Under the pieces are notes generated by a model. That model searched no databases and was not told the origin of the DNA. It was given only the letters and a program-made list of their open reading frames with translations. Below are positions 17,266 through 26,037 of a stretch of DNA of 64,000 nucleotides, piece after piece. The DNA is taken from the NCBI RefSeq assembly GCF_035818615.1, contig NZ_JAYKZY010000001.1:33501-97500 (forward strand), written 5' to 3'. The position numbers were made by a program, and so were the translations under genes. The DNA comes from Sphingobium sp. CR2-8 (lineage in GTDB: Bacteria; Pseudomonadota; Alphaproteobacteria; Sphingomonadales; Sphingomonadaceae). Position 1 is the stretch's first letter; each line of letters opens with the position of its first letter.

Positions 17266-18669
17266 TTATCCCAGCGCCGCGCGAATATCCGCTTCTTCCA
17301 GCATATCGTCTAGCGTTTTGCGGATACGCGCGAAGATCTCGTCCATCTCTCCATCCGACGCGCAGAGCGCCGGGGCCAGCCCGATGATATTGTCGGCAAA
17401 GGCGCGGAAGATGACGCCATTGTCATAGGCTTTGGCGAACAGCCGGTCGGCCAGTTTCAGCGCGGGATCGAAGCGCGTCTTGCCGCCCTTGTCCGCGACC
17501 AGTTCGATCGCGCCCAGCAGGCCCCGCCCGCGCGTGTCGCCCACCATCGGATGATCCGCGATCCCCGCCAGCCCCGCGTCGAAGCGCGCGGCGACCTTCT
17601 GCCCGTTCGCTAATATGCCACCATCGGTATAGAGCCGCAGCACTTCCAGCCCCACCGCCGCGCTCACCGGATGGCCCGAATAGGTCGCGCCATGGCCGAT
17701 CGCGACATCGGGCGCCGCGCCATCGGCGATACCCTGATAGACTTTGTCCGACATCAGCAGCGCGCCCATCGGCACGTAACCGGCGGTGAGGCCCTTGGCG
17801 ACGGTCATCAGGTCAGGCGACACATCTTCCGCTTCGCAGGCGAACATCGGGCCGGTGCGGCCGAACGCCGTTATCACCTCGTCTGCGACCAGAAGGATGT
17901 CGAGTTCGTCGCAGGCCTGCCGCATGGCCTTGAGCCAGCCAACCGGCGGCACGATAACCCCGCCCGATCCCTGGATCGGCTCGCAGAAGAAAGCGGCGAC
18001 ATTGTCGGCCCCCAGTGCCGCGACCTTGTCCTTCAATTCCTGCACCGACCGGGCGATGATCGCGGCGTCGTCGCCTTCCAGGTCGCTGCGATAGGGGTAG
18101 GGCGATGCGATATGATGCTGCCAGCGCAGCGGCAGGTCGAAATTGCGATGGAAATTGGTCAGCGCCGTCAGCCCCGCGCCGGTGCTGCTCGATCCATGAT
18201 AGCCACGCTCCAGCGCGATGCACTGCTTCTTCGCCGGCTTGCCGATCGCATTATAATAATGGGTGATATAGCGGACGGCGGAATCCACCGCATCCGACCC
18301 GCCCAGCGTGAAATAGACATGGTCCAGCCCCTCGGGGCTCAGGTCGACCAGCCGCTGCGCCAGCCGCGCGGCGGGTTCGCTGCCGAAATGGAAATAGCCC
18401 GTCGCATAGGGCAGGCGGCGCATCTGCTCGGCCGCTGCCTCCACGATGCTGTCCTGACCATAGCCGACATTGACGCACCATAGCCCGGCAAAGGCGTCCA
18501 GCAGTTCGCGGCCGTCCATGTCCGTCAACCACATGCCCTTGCCGCTTTGCAACATGGTCGCACCGCGCGCTTCATGGGCGCGGAAGGACGTGACCGAATG
18601 GATCAGATGATCGCGGTCGATGTCCAGCAGGGATCGGTTGGATTGGTGCATCGTCGGGTCGCTCGCCAT
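17266..18669 (-). CDS. Class III omega-aminotransferase
   Basis: PLP-dependent aminotransferase of 467 aa. The PLP lysine is Lys292 (MTVAKGLTAGYVP), with Asp263 in LLVADEVITAFGRTG and the YHGSSS phosphate loop. The N-terminal region (FAGLWCVNVGYG) resembles the putrescine/beta-alanine:pyruvate group (SpuC-like). It would convert a terminal amine into an aldehyde, using pyruvate as acceptor. The product could be oxidised by the nearby aldehyde dehydrogenases (20.3 and 22.8 kb). The exact substrate cannot be read from sequence. Confidence 0.85.
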   Translation of the reverse strand: MASDPTMHQSNRSLLDIDRDHLIHSVTSFRAHEARGATMLQSGKGMWLTDMDGRELLDAFAGLWCVNVGYGQDSIVEAAAEQMRRLPYATGYFHFGSEPAARLAQRLVDLSPEGLDHVYFTLGGSDAVDSAVRYITHYYNAIGKPAKKQCIALERGYHGSSSTGAGLTALTNFHRNFDLPLRWQHHIASPYPYRSDLEGDDAAIIARSVQELKDKVAALGADNVAAFFCEPIQGSGGVIVPPVGWLKAMRQACDELDILLVADEVITAFGRTGPMFACEAEDVSPDLMTVAKGLTAGYVPMGALLMSDKVYQGIADGAAPDVAIGHGATYSGHPVSAAVGLEVLRLYTDGGILANGQKVAARFDAGLAGIADHPMVGDTRGRGLLGAIELVADKGGKTRFDPALKLADRLFAKAYDNGVIFRAFADNIIGLAPALCASDGEMDEIFARIRKTLDDMLEEADIRAALG

Positions 18670-19088
18670 GGTGGTTATGCGGTCAGCCTATCCCCCATGC
18701 TGCGGGGCGATAGCCCGATATGGTGGGACCAGGCACCATCGCTCTCCGTAATCGCAAAGTGCCGCAGCATATTATGCCGCTGTCCTACAGGATGCCTGCC
18801 ATGCCACCATATCCCGTTTGATCGTGGGGAACGTTCCTCACGAATTTGCTCATGACCAGATTGGGGATGTAAACATGGATGCTCATAGACAAGGCGATAG
18901 TGCCCCGGCGAAGGCCGGGGTCCAGTTCCAGGCTCCCGGCTGGACTCCTGCCTCACCGTGGAACACGAGGCTTGGCTGTCATCCAGCTCAGCGGCACCAC
19001 CAGCTTTTTGATAGGATCAGCCGCGCGCAACAAAATGTCGAAATCGGCGGGAAATGTGCGAAGTTAAGCGTCCCGCCGATATCGTCTG
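18670..19088. promoter_or_regulatory. Intergenic region upstream of the aminotransferase
   Basis: This 419-bp gap must carry the promoter of the aminotransferase-lrp operon. No gene is convincing. A degraded palindromic repeat occupies 18901-18964. Nothing resembling a riboswitch or tRNA was seen. Confidence 0.45.
18901..18964. repeat. Degenerate GC-rich palindromic repeat
   Basis: Left arm TGCCCCGGCGAAGGCCGGGG is intact, while the right arm (CTGGACTCCTGCCTCACCG) has diverged. Same family as 16644-16709 and 44542-44607. Confidence 0.65.
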
Positions 19089-20168
19089 TCAGCTCAGCGC
19101 GTCGGCAATCGCCTTGCCGCACTGCTCGGTATTGGCCGTGCCCTTCAGGTCGCCGGTGCGCAGGCCCGGCTCCGCCAGCACCGTCTCCACTGCCCGCATG
19201 ATCGCGGCGGCGGCCTCCGCTTCGCCCAGATGCTCCAGCATCATCGCCGCCGACCAGATCTGCCCTACCGGATTGGCTACTCCCAAGCCCGCGATGTCGG
19301 GCGCGGACCCATGGACCGGCTCGAACAGGGAAGGGTGCGTGCCGTCCGGGTTGATATTGCCCGAAGGCGCGACCCCAATCGTGCCGGTGCAAGCGGGGCC
19401 AAGGTCGGACAAGATATCGCCGAACAGGTTGGACGCCACGACCACATCGAACCGGTCGGGGTTCAGCACGAACTGCGCGGTTAGAATGTCGATATGATAT
19501 TTGTCATGGGTGACGGTCGGATAATGTTTCGCCATCTCTACCACCCGCTCGTCCCACCACGGCATGGTGATCGCTATGCCGTTCGACTTGGTCGCCGACG
19601 TGACATGTTTGCGGTCCCGCGTCGCCGCCAGGTCGAAGGCGTAACGCAGCACCCGGTCGGTGCCATGCCGGGTCATCACCGTTTCCTGGATCACGATTTC
19701 GCGATCGGTGCCGGGAAACATCTTGCCGCCGACGGAGCTATATTCGCCCTCGGTATTCTCCCGCACGACCCAGAAATCGATGTCGCCCGGCTCGCGGCCC
19801 ACCAGCGGGCAGGGGACGCCGGGCATCAGCCGCACCGGGCGCAGATTGACATATTGGTCATATTCGCGCCGGAACTGGAGCAGCGATCCCCACAGCGACA
19901 CATGATCCGGCACCGTATCGGGCCAACCCACTGCGCCGAAGAATATGGCGTCGGGCTTGCCGATCCGTTCCTTCCAGTCGTCCGGCATCATCTGGCCGTG
20001 CTTGGCATAATAGTCGCAGCAGGCGAAATCCTGCCAACTCTGGGTAATGCTGAACCCATAAAGGCTCGCCGCCTGCTCCAGCACGCGAATGCCTTCGGGC
20101 ATGACTTCCTTGCCGATCCCGTCGCCGGGGATCACGGAAATGGCGTAGGTGCGGTTGCTTGCGGACAT
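19089..20168 (-). CDS. Tartrate/D-malate dehydrogenase (TtuC-like)
   Basis: NAD-dependent beta-decarboxylating dehydrogenase of the isocitrate/isopropylmalate family, 359 aa. It begins with IPGDGIGKEVMPEG and has the substrate arginines in QYVNLRPVRLMPG, the catalytic motif VRENTEGEYSSVGG, and FVLNPDRFDVVVASNLFGDILSD with metal-binding aspartates. The length and these motifs fit tartrate dehydrogenase/D-malate decarboxylase better than LeuB. It follows the semialdehyde dehydrogenase on the same strand, across a palindromic repeat. Confidence 0.85.
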   Translation of the reverse strand: MSASNRTYAISVIPGDGIGKEVMPEGIRVLEQAASLYGFSITQSWQDFACCDYYAKHGQMMPDDWKERIGKPDAIFFGAVGWPDTVPDHVSLWGSLLQFRREYDQYVNLRPVRLMPGVPCPLVGREPGDIDFWVVRENTEGEYSSVGGKMFPGTDREIVIQETVMTRHGTDRVLRYAFDLAATRDRKHVTSATKSNGIAITMPWWDERVVEMAKHYPTVTHDKYHIDILTAQFVLNPDRFDVVVASNLFGDILSDLGPACTGTIGVAPSGNINPDGTHPSLFEPVHGSAPDIAGLGVANPVGQIWSAAMMLEHLGEAEAAAAIMRAVETVLAEPGLRTGDLKGTANTEQCGKAIADALS

Positions 20169-20178
20169 AACATACTCC

Positions 20179-20250
20179 GTTCGCCCTGAGCCTGTCGAAG
20201 GGCTTTTTTGTCTTGAGAAGTAGAGGGCTTCGACAGGCTCAGCCCGAACG
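20179..20250. repeat. Inverted repeat with TTCGACAGGCTCAG core
   Basis: Two arms, 20179-20205 and 20225-20250, read as near-perfect inverted copies around CCTGTCGAAGGGCT / AGGGCTTCGACAGG with a T6 run after the left arm. This core is a common mobile or REP-type intergenic element in many Proteobacteria. On the minus strand the hairpin lies between the semialdehyde dehydrogenase and ttuC-like genes and may attenuate readthrough. Confidence 0.7.
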
Positions 20251-20265
20251 GGGGAAAGGCGGTTC

Positions 20266-21729
20266 TTAAAGCTTCAACCCCGCAATATGGAACGCCTTGG
20301 TTTCCAGATATTCCTCGATCCCCGCATGCGCCCCTTCGCGGCCCAGGCCGGACATCTTGACCCCGCCGAACGGCGCGCATTCCATCGCGATCGCCCCGCT
20401 GTTCAGCGCCACCATGCCCGCCTCCAGCCGCTCCGCCACGCGGAAGGCGCGATGCAGATTCTCGGTATAGAAATAGGCGGCCAGACCGTAGCTGGTGGCG
20501 TTGGCGAGTTCGATGCCTTCCTCTTCATGGGTGAAGCGGAACAGCGGCGCGACCGGCCCGAACGTCTCTTCCTCCGCCAGCCGCATGGCCCGCGTCGCCC
20601 CGGTCAGGACGACCGGTGTCGCGAACCGATCGCCCGTCGCCCCCTGCGGCGCCTGCGCAAACAAGGTCGCGCCGTGCGCCAACGCATCGTCCACATGCGC
20701 CTTCACTTTGTCGGCCGCCGCGACGTTGATCAGCGGCCCGATCGTGCTGCCCGGCACATCACCCGGCGCGATCCGCAGGTCCGACACTGCCTTGGCCAGC
20801 TTCTGCGCAAACTGCTCGTACACGCCGTCCTGCACCAATATGCGGTTCGCGCAGACGCAGGTCTGCCCGGCATTGCGGAATTTGCTGACCATCGCGCTGG
20901 CGACGGCAACATCGATATCAGCATCGTCGAACACGATCAGCGGCGCATTGCCACCCAGTTCAAAACTGACCCGCTTGATCGTGTCGGCGCATTGCCGCAT
21001 CAACAACGCGCCTACCCGCGTCGATCCTGTAAAGGACAATTTGCGTACGACGGGGCTGGCCGTCAGCGCTCCGCCGATCGCGGTCGGCATGCCGGTGACC
21101 ACATTGAACACGCCCGCCGGGAAACCCGCTTCCTCCGCCAGCTTCGCCAGCGCCAGCGCGGTGAAGGGCGTCAGTTCGGACGGCTTGACCACCACCGGGC
21201 AACCCGCCGCCAGGGCAGGCGCGCATTTGCGGGTGATCATCGCCGCCGGGAAATTCCATGGCGTGATCGCCGCCGACACGCCGACCGGCTCCTTCATCAC
21301 CAATATGCGGCGATCGGCTTCGGGCGCGGGGATGATACCGCCATCGACCCGGCGCGCTTCTTCCGCGAACCATTTGATGAAGCTGGCGGCATAGCGGATC
21401 TCGCCCTCCGCCTCGGCGATCGGCTTGCCCTGTTCGGCGGTCATGATGCGGCCCAGATCGCCGACATTGTCCAGCACCAACGCGTGCCAGCGTTCCAGGA
21501 CGGCGGCGCGATCGGCGGCGGTCCGCGCCTTCCAGGCCGGGAAGGCCGCCTCGGCCGCCGCGATGGCGGCCTGCGTATCGGCCTCCCCGCAATCGGGCAC
21601 GGTGCCGATGATCGCGCCGGTGGCGGGATTGTCGACCGGCAGGCTCGCACCCGAAGTCGCGCCGACCCAGGTTCCGCCGATGAAGGCGCGTTCGATGAAC
21701 AGCGTGGGATTGTTGAGGCTAAGGGTCAT
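20266..21729 (-). CDS. gabD: NAD(P)-dependent succinate-semialdehyde dehydrogenase-type ALDH
   Basis: Aldehyde dehydrogenase of 487 aa. The catalytic cysteine is in NAGQTCVCANRI, the general-base glutamate in FELGGNAPLIV and the cofactor lysine region in PWNFPAAMITRK. The NAGQTCVCANR signature and C-terminal GVKMSGLGREGAHAGIEEYLE are typical of GabD-type succinate/glutarate-semialdehyde dehydrogenases. The ATG at 21729 overlaps the GNAT stop (ATGA). It could oxidise the omega-semialdehyde produced by the 17.3-kb aminotransferase. Confidence 0.87.
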   Translation of the reverse strand: MTLSLNNPTLFIERAFIGGTWVGATSGASLPVDNPATGAIIGTVPDCGEADTQAAIAAAEAAFPAWKARTAADRAAVLERWHALVLDNVGDLGRIMTAEQGKPIAEAEGEIRYAASFIKWFAEEARRVDGGIIPAPEADRRILVMKEPVGVSAAITPWNFPAAMITRKCAPALAAGCPVVVKPSELTPFTALALAKLAEEAGFPAGVFNVVTGMPTAIGGALTASPVVRKLSFTGSTRVGALLMRQCADTIKRVSFELGGNAPLIVFDDADIDVAVASAMVSKFRNAGQTCVCANRILVQDGVYEQFAQKLAKAVSDLRIAPGDVPGSTIGPLINVAAADKVKAHVDDALAHGATLFAQAPQGATGDRFATPVVLTGATRAMRLAEEETFGPVAPLFRFTHEEEGIELANATSYGLAAYFYTENLHRAFRVAERLEAGMVALNSGAIAMECAPFGGVKMSGLGREGAHAGIEEYLETKAFHIAGLKL

Positions 21730-22583
21730 CCGAGCGCCTGCGTGGTAAGGGAAAAGGTCGTGACCATGGGATCGCTGGCCGGTGCAGGCCCGCGCACCAT
21801 GCGCATCACCCGGCCGACACACGGCAGGCCCAACTCATCCAGCCAGCCGCCCAATCCGCTTTCCTCCGGCACGTCCAGGCGGCAGAACATGCCGCTATTG
21901 GACCCCAGCCAGTGGGATATCAGCGCCTTGGCCCCACCCGTGTCGGGCGCAATCGTCGGCCCGACGACATAGCCGCGCCCAAATCGCCGAAACAGCGCAA
22001 AGCCCACCGGCTCGTTGTGCCGGGTCAGCACCACGCCCTGCGCGCCCGGCACCAACGCATCGAGCAACGCATCGCGATCCATCCCCGTAGCCCGTCGCGC
22101 CAGATCGCGCAGCGTCGCCATATCCTTGACGCCCAGCGGGCGGACCCGTTCGTCGGGGATCAGCTCCGCCATCGGCACGGCAAAGGCCGCGCCCTGATGC
22201 TGGAACACCGGGCCGATGGGTTCAAACCCCATCTTGCGATAAAGCGGCGCGCCCTCGTCGGTGGCGTTCAGCAATACCGTCCGCGACCCCAGATCGCCCA
22301 GCACCGCGTCCATCAACCGTCGGCCAAGGCCCATGCCCTGCGCCTGGGGCGACACGATGACCATCCCAAGCGTCGCGGCATCCTGCCCATATAGCCACGC
22401 CATCGCGGTGCCCACCACCACGCCGTCGCGCTCGACGACATAGCCGAAACCCAGGCCGAACAGCATCTCCCAATCCTCGATCCGGTGCGGCCATTTCTGC
22501 TCGCTCGATAGCATATGGGCGGCGGCCAGATCGTCCGGCGTCATGCGCCGCAGGTCCACCATCGCCTCTATATCTGTCGCCAT
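21726..22583 (-). CDS. GNAT-family N-acetyltransferase with C-terminal YitI-like domain
   Basis: Protein of 285 aa. The N-terminal GNAT domain has the acetyl-CoA loop VSPQAQGMGLGRRLMDAVL and the following LYRKMGFEPIG motif. The C-terminal half (from about residue 150) is the second, degenerate GNAT-like domain seen in YitI-type proteins. It may acetylate an amine that belongs to the same pathway as the co-translated gabD. First gene of a GNAT-gabD-ttuC operon, with GAGGAG upstream of the ATG. Confidence 0.82.
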   Translation of the reverse strand: MATDIEAMVDLRRMTPDDLAAAHMLSSEQKWPHRIEDWEMLFGLGFGYVVERDGVVVGTAMAWLYGQDAATLGMVIVSPQAQGMGLGRRLMDAVLGDLGSRTVLLNATDEGAPLYRKMGFEPIGPVFQHQGAAFAVPMAELIPDERVRPLGVKDMATLRDLARRATGMDRDALLDALVPGAQGVVLTRHNEPVGFALFRRFGRGYVVGPTIAPDTGGAKALISHWLGSNSGMFCRLDVPEESGLGGWLDELGLPCVGRVMRMVRGPAPASDPMVTTFSLTTQALG

Positions 22584-22792
22584 GCATCTTGCTCCTCGGC
22601 GGGGAAGGGGCGCCCGCCTGCTTACAATGGGAATCGTCTATGATCGACTATTAGCGGGCGGCCCTAAGCATTGGCTGCTGCCTTCACCCTGATTTTGGAA
22701 GATTATCGCGCGGATTTTCCCGCGCAACTGCAACACATGCCGTCGCTCGCCCCTATTGTGGCGGGCGACTGCCGAAAAAGGAGACACGCGCC
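22584..22792. promoter_or_regulatory. Divergent promoter region
   Basis: These 209 bp lie between the GNAT-gabD-ttuC operon (minus) and the aldehyde dehydrogenase (plus) and should hold both promoters. AAAAAGGAGA at 22775-22784 serves the plus-strand gene. No clear operator palindrome was found. Confidence 0.4.
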
Positions 22793-24265
22793 GTGGACGG
22801 TTTCGACCCCGATCAGATCAGCCTGCCGCAGGCGAATAATTTCATCGGCGGGCGCCGGGTCGCCGGACGGGGACCGGCGATCGTCGTGCGGCGGCCGTCC
22901 GACGGCCGTATCCAGGCGGACCTCGACAGCGTCGATGCGGACCAACTCGCCCAGGCCGTCGAAGACGCGCAGCAGGCCTACAAGACCAGCGGCTGGGCGC
23001 AGAGCGACCCGCGCGCCCGGATGAAGGTGATGCGCCGCTGGGCCGACCTGATCGAAGCGGACGCCGCCACGCTGGCCCCGCTCGAAGCGCTGGGGTCCAC
23101 CCGGATGCTCAAGGAAATCAACGTCTGGGACTTGAGCTATACCGCCGAAACCATCCGCTTCTTCGCCGAATGGGTGGACAAGGTGGGCGGCGAAGTCGCG
23201 GCGACCACGCCCGACAAGCTGGGCCTCACCATCACCGAACCCTATGGCGTGGTCGCGGCGATCGCACCCTGGAACCTGCCGCTGGTGATGGCGGGATGGA
23301 AGATCGCGCCCGCCATCGCGGCGGGGAACAGCATCGTGCTCAAGCCCTCGGAAATAACGCCCTTCAGCATCGTGCGATTGGCCGAACTGGCGATCCAGGC
23401 CGGGCTGCCCGCAGGCATCTTCAACATCGTGCAGGGCGATGGCCGCAGCGTCGGCGACCCGTTGGTCCGTCGTCCCGAAGTGGCGAAGGTTACCTTCACC
23501 GGCTCCACCCGCACCGGCGCCGCGATCATGGCGGCCTGCGCGCAAACCGGGCCAAAGCCGGTCACGCTGGAACTGGGCGGCAAAAGCCCGCAGATCATCT
23601 TCGCCGACGCCGGGCTTGACCAGGCGTCGGCCCTGGTCGCCCGCGCCATCACGCTCAATGCCGGGCAGGTCTGCGTTGCCGGATCACGCCTGCTGGTGCA
23701 GGACAAGGTCGCCGACCAGGTAATCGACCGCCTCCTCACCGCCTTCGATGCGCATAAGGCAGGACCGACCTGGGCGGCGGACACGACGCTGGGGCCGATC
23801 ATCTCGGACGGCCAGCTCGACCGGATCGACGGCATCGTCGCGCGCGCGATCGCATCGGGCGCGCAGGCGCTGACCGGCGGCGGCCGCGCCACCGCACCGC
23901 AGGAGGGCAGCTATTTCGCCCCGACCCTGCTCGCCAACGTCGACCAGAAAAGCGAAGCCGTGCAGGGCGAAATCTTCGGCCCGGTCCTGACCGTCCAGAC
24001 CTTCGCCGATGAGGAGGAGGCTTATGCGCTCGCCAATGACAGCGACTATGGCCTCGCCGCGGGCGTTCATACCGGCGACCTCAGCCGCGCCCTGCGTGCG
24101 ACCCGTGCGCTCGAAGCCGGCACCATCTGGGTCAACCGCTATGGCCGCAGCAACGACTTCATCCTGCCCACCGGCGGTTACAAGCAATCGGGCATCGGCA
24201 AGGATCTGGGCCGCGAAGCCTATATGGCGAACCTCAAGACGAAGGTCGCCTTGATCGAATTCTAA
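22793..24265 (+). CDS. Aldehyde dehydrogenase (PuuC/BetB-like)
   Basis: NAD-dependent aldehyde dehydrogenase of 490 aa. Catalytic cysteine in NAGQVCVAGSR, glutamate in LELGGKSPQIIF, NAD-binding GSTRTG and a C-terminal GGYKQSGIGKDLG. It starts with GTG eight bases after a strong AAAAAGGAGA site. Located beside the amine/opine-type operon, it probably oxidises an aldehyde from deamination. The stop codon TAA overlaps the TAG of the convergent parE (CTAA), leaving no intergenic space for a terminator. Confidence 0.85.
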   Translation: MDGFDPDQISLPQANNFIGGRRVAGRGPAIVVRRPSDGRIQADLDSVDADQLAQAVEDAQQAYKTSGWAQSDPRARMKVMRRWADLIEADAATLAPLEALGSTRMLKEINVWDLSYTAETIRFFAEWVDKVGGEVAATTPDKLGLTITEPYGVVAAIAPWNLPLVMAGWKIAPAIAAGNSIVLKPSEITPFSIVRLAELAIQAGLPAGIFNIVQGDGRSVGDPLVRRPEVAKVTFTGSTRTGAAIMAACAQTGPKPVTLELGGKSPQIIFADAGLDQASALVARAITLNAGQVCVAGSRLLVQDKVADQVIDRLLTAFDAHKAGPTWAADTTLGPIISDGQLDRIDGIVARAIASGAQALTGGGRATAPQEGSYFAPTLLANVDQKSEAVQGEIFGPVLTVQTFADEEEAYALANDSDYGLAAGVHTGDLSRALRATRALEAGTIWVNRYGRSNDFILPTGGYKQSGIGKDLGREAYMANLKTKVALIEF

Positions 24266-24567
24266 GATCCGAACCCATCACTGGCGGCCAGGGCATCCAG
24301 ATCGCGTGCGCCGTGGACGACACGTACGACCACGATGTCCTCGCCGGAAAACAGATAATAGGCAGCATAGCTACCATGAAGCAGCGTGCGCAGCCCCGCT
24401 GCCAGATGATCGCGAGGCGGGCCGGACAAGGGGAATTCTTCCAACCGCATCAATGCTGTTTGCACCGATCGAATGTAGCGGGTCGCCCGCTCTTCCGATG
24501 ACGCCATGGCGATGTGCAACCAGATGTCCGCCAAATCGGCTTCCGCTGTTTCGGTCAGGCGGATCAA
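24262..24567 (-). CDS. parE: ParE/RelE-family toxin
   Basis: Plasmid-stabilisation toxin of 101 aa. IRLTETAEADLADIWLHIA and the C-terminal RTLLHGSYAAYYLFSGEDIVVVRVVHGARD match the ParE/RelE fold (ParE members poison DNA gyrase). It starts with TTG, overlapping the antitoxin stop (TTGA), so it is translated by coupling. With parD it forms a standard addiction module, fitting a plasmid-like replicon. Confidence 0.9.
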   Translation of the reverse strand: MIRLTETAEADLADIWLHIAMASSEERATRYIRSVQTALMRLEEFPLSGPPRDHLAAGLRTLLHGSYAAYYLFSGEDIVVVRVVHGARDLDALAASDGFGS

Positions 24568-24839
24568 GTATCGGCCAATAACGCCCTCCCGCGTGCAACG
24601 ATCGCATCGGTGTCAAACGGCACGAGTCGACCGGCACCGATATCGGCCAGCCCCTTGGCTATATCGTTCCGGAGCGCTTCCAATTGCTGGACCTGTTGGC
24701 TGCGTTTGGCCTTAAGATCACGGATCGCCTCCCGCACCACTTCACTCGTCGACGCATAGTCGCCCGTCTCGACGATGCTTTTGACGAACGCCGCCATTTC
24801 GGCGGGCATCGTCACCGTCATTCGCTCGATCGTTGACAT
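24564..24839 (-). CDS. parD: ParD-family antitoxin
   Basis: Antitoxin of 91 aa with an N-terminal ribbon-helix-helix (MTVTMPAEMAAFVKSIVETGDYASTSEVVREAIRDLK) and a flexible C-terminal tail that would wrap ParE. The ATG at 24839 is chosen because GAGGAG lies seven bases upstream; an in-frame ATG at 24845 lies too close. ParD-type proteins autorepress the operon. Confidence 0.9.
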   Translation of the reverse strand: MSTIERMTVTMPAEMAAFVKSIVETGDYASTSEVVREAIRDLKAKRSQQVQQLEALRNDIAKGLADIGAGRLVPFDTDAIVARGRALLADT

Positions 24840-24903
24840 GGCCATTCTCCTCACGATCATACTTTATCATATTTATGAGGATATGCCAGACCAGCCGGAC
24901 ATG

Positions 24904-26037
24904 TCAGCCCGCCGCAAACCGCCCGATGCGATAGGGCGTCATGGGAATATCCGTCGTGCCCGTCGCGATGATCTCCGCCATCGTCTCGCCCACGCCCGGC
25001 CCGATCTGGAATCCCGACCCCGAAAAGCCGAAGGCATAATAAAGCCCGCTGGTCGTCGCGCTCGGCCCCATCACCGGCTGGCTGTCGGGCATATAGCCCT
25101 CGATCCCCGACCAGACCCGGATGATGTTGAGCCTGCCCAGCGAAGGCGCGAGCCTGCGGATCTGCTTCAACTGGCTCAGCGTATTTTGCGGCTCGACATA
25201 GGCGCGATACTGGTCGGGAAAGGATGGCCCGCGCGTACTGCCGCCCAGCACGATATTGCCGCGCGCGACCTGTCGGAAATAGACCGTCTCCTCCTCGATC
25301 GGCGTCATCACCCCGACGGCGGGAAGGATGGCATAGGGCACCGGTTCGGTGACACTCATATTGGGGCCGCGCGGCACGATCGGCACCGGTTCGCCGAATT
25401 GGCTGGACAGCGCATTGCCCCATGCCCCCGCCGTCACCAGCAAGGTGGGCGCGCGAAACGTCCGCCCGTCCGCTGCGGTAACGATGAAATCCTCGCCCAC
25501 CTTCTGCGCGTCCACGATCTTCGTATTTTCGTGGATTACCGCGCCCATCCGCTGCGCCGCGCGAGCGAAGGCGGGGGCGGCAAGCCGCGGATTGGCATGC
25601 CCATCGGTCGGGGAATAGGAACCCGCCAGCACATCCGCCCCGAAAAAGGGGAATTTGTCGCGCAGCGCATTGCCGCTCAGCAATTCCAGGTCCAGCCCTT
25701 CCTCGCGCGCCTGCGCTGCATAATCCTCCATCGACCCGACCAGTTCGGGCCGTTCGCGATAGCAAACGCGGATGTGCCCCGACTGAAGATATTCGACGTC
25801 CGCGCCCAACAGTTCGCGCGACTTGCGCCAGATGGCGATGGCGCGGTTGGCCAGCGGCAACTGGTGGATCGCGCGACCCTGTCGCCGGACGTTGCCGAAA
25901 TTGGTGCCGCTCGCCTGCCGCCCGATCAGGTCGGTTTCCAGCAAAGTGACCGAAATCCCATGCCCGCGCAGGAACAGCGCGGCGGACGATCCCATCAATC
26001 CGCCGCCCACGATGATGACGTCGCTGGCCGCGCTCAT
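24904..26037 (-). CDS. FAD-dependent oxidoreductase, HcnC/OoxB-like beta subunit
   Basis: DAO-family flavoprotein of 377 aa. The N-terminal dinucleotide-binding motif is VIIVGGGLMGSSAALFL, and a C-terminal GLYYAFGFSGSGFQIGPGVGE closes the FAD site. It is the substrate-oxidising subunit type found in HcnC, octopine/nopaline oxidase OoxB and D-hydroxyproline dehydrogenase. The ATG at 26037 overlaps the stop of the HcnB-like gene (ATGA). Last gene of the nine-gene operon. It likely oxidises a C-N bond in an imported amino compound, passing electrons through the other two subunits. Confidence 0.83.
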   Translation of the reverse strand: MSAASDVIIVGGGLMGSSAALFLRGHGISVTLLETDLIGRQASGTNFGNVRRQGRAIHQLPLANRAIAIWRKSRELLGADVEYLQSGHIRVCYRERPELVGSMEDYAAQAREEGLDLELLSGNALRDKFPFFGADVLAGSYSPTDGHANPRLAAPAFARAAQRMGAVIHENTKIVDAQKVGEDFIVTAADGRTFRAPTLLVTAGAWGNALSSQFGEPVPIVPRGPNMSVTEPVPYAILPAVGVMTPIEEETVYFRQVARGNIVLGGSTRGPSFPDQYRAYVEPQNTLSQLKQIRRLAPSLGRLNIIRVWSGIEGYMPDSQPVMGPSATTSGLYYAFGFSGSGFQIGPGVGETMAEIIATGTTDIPMTPYRIGRFAAG

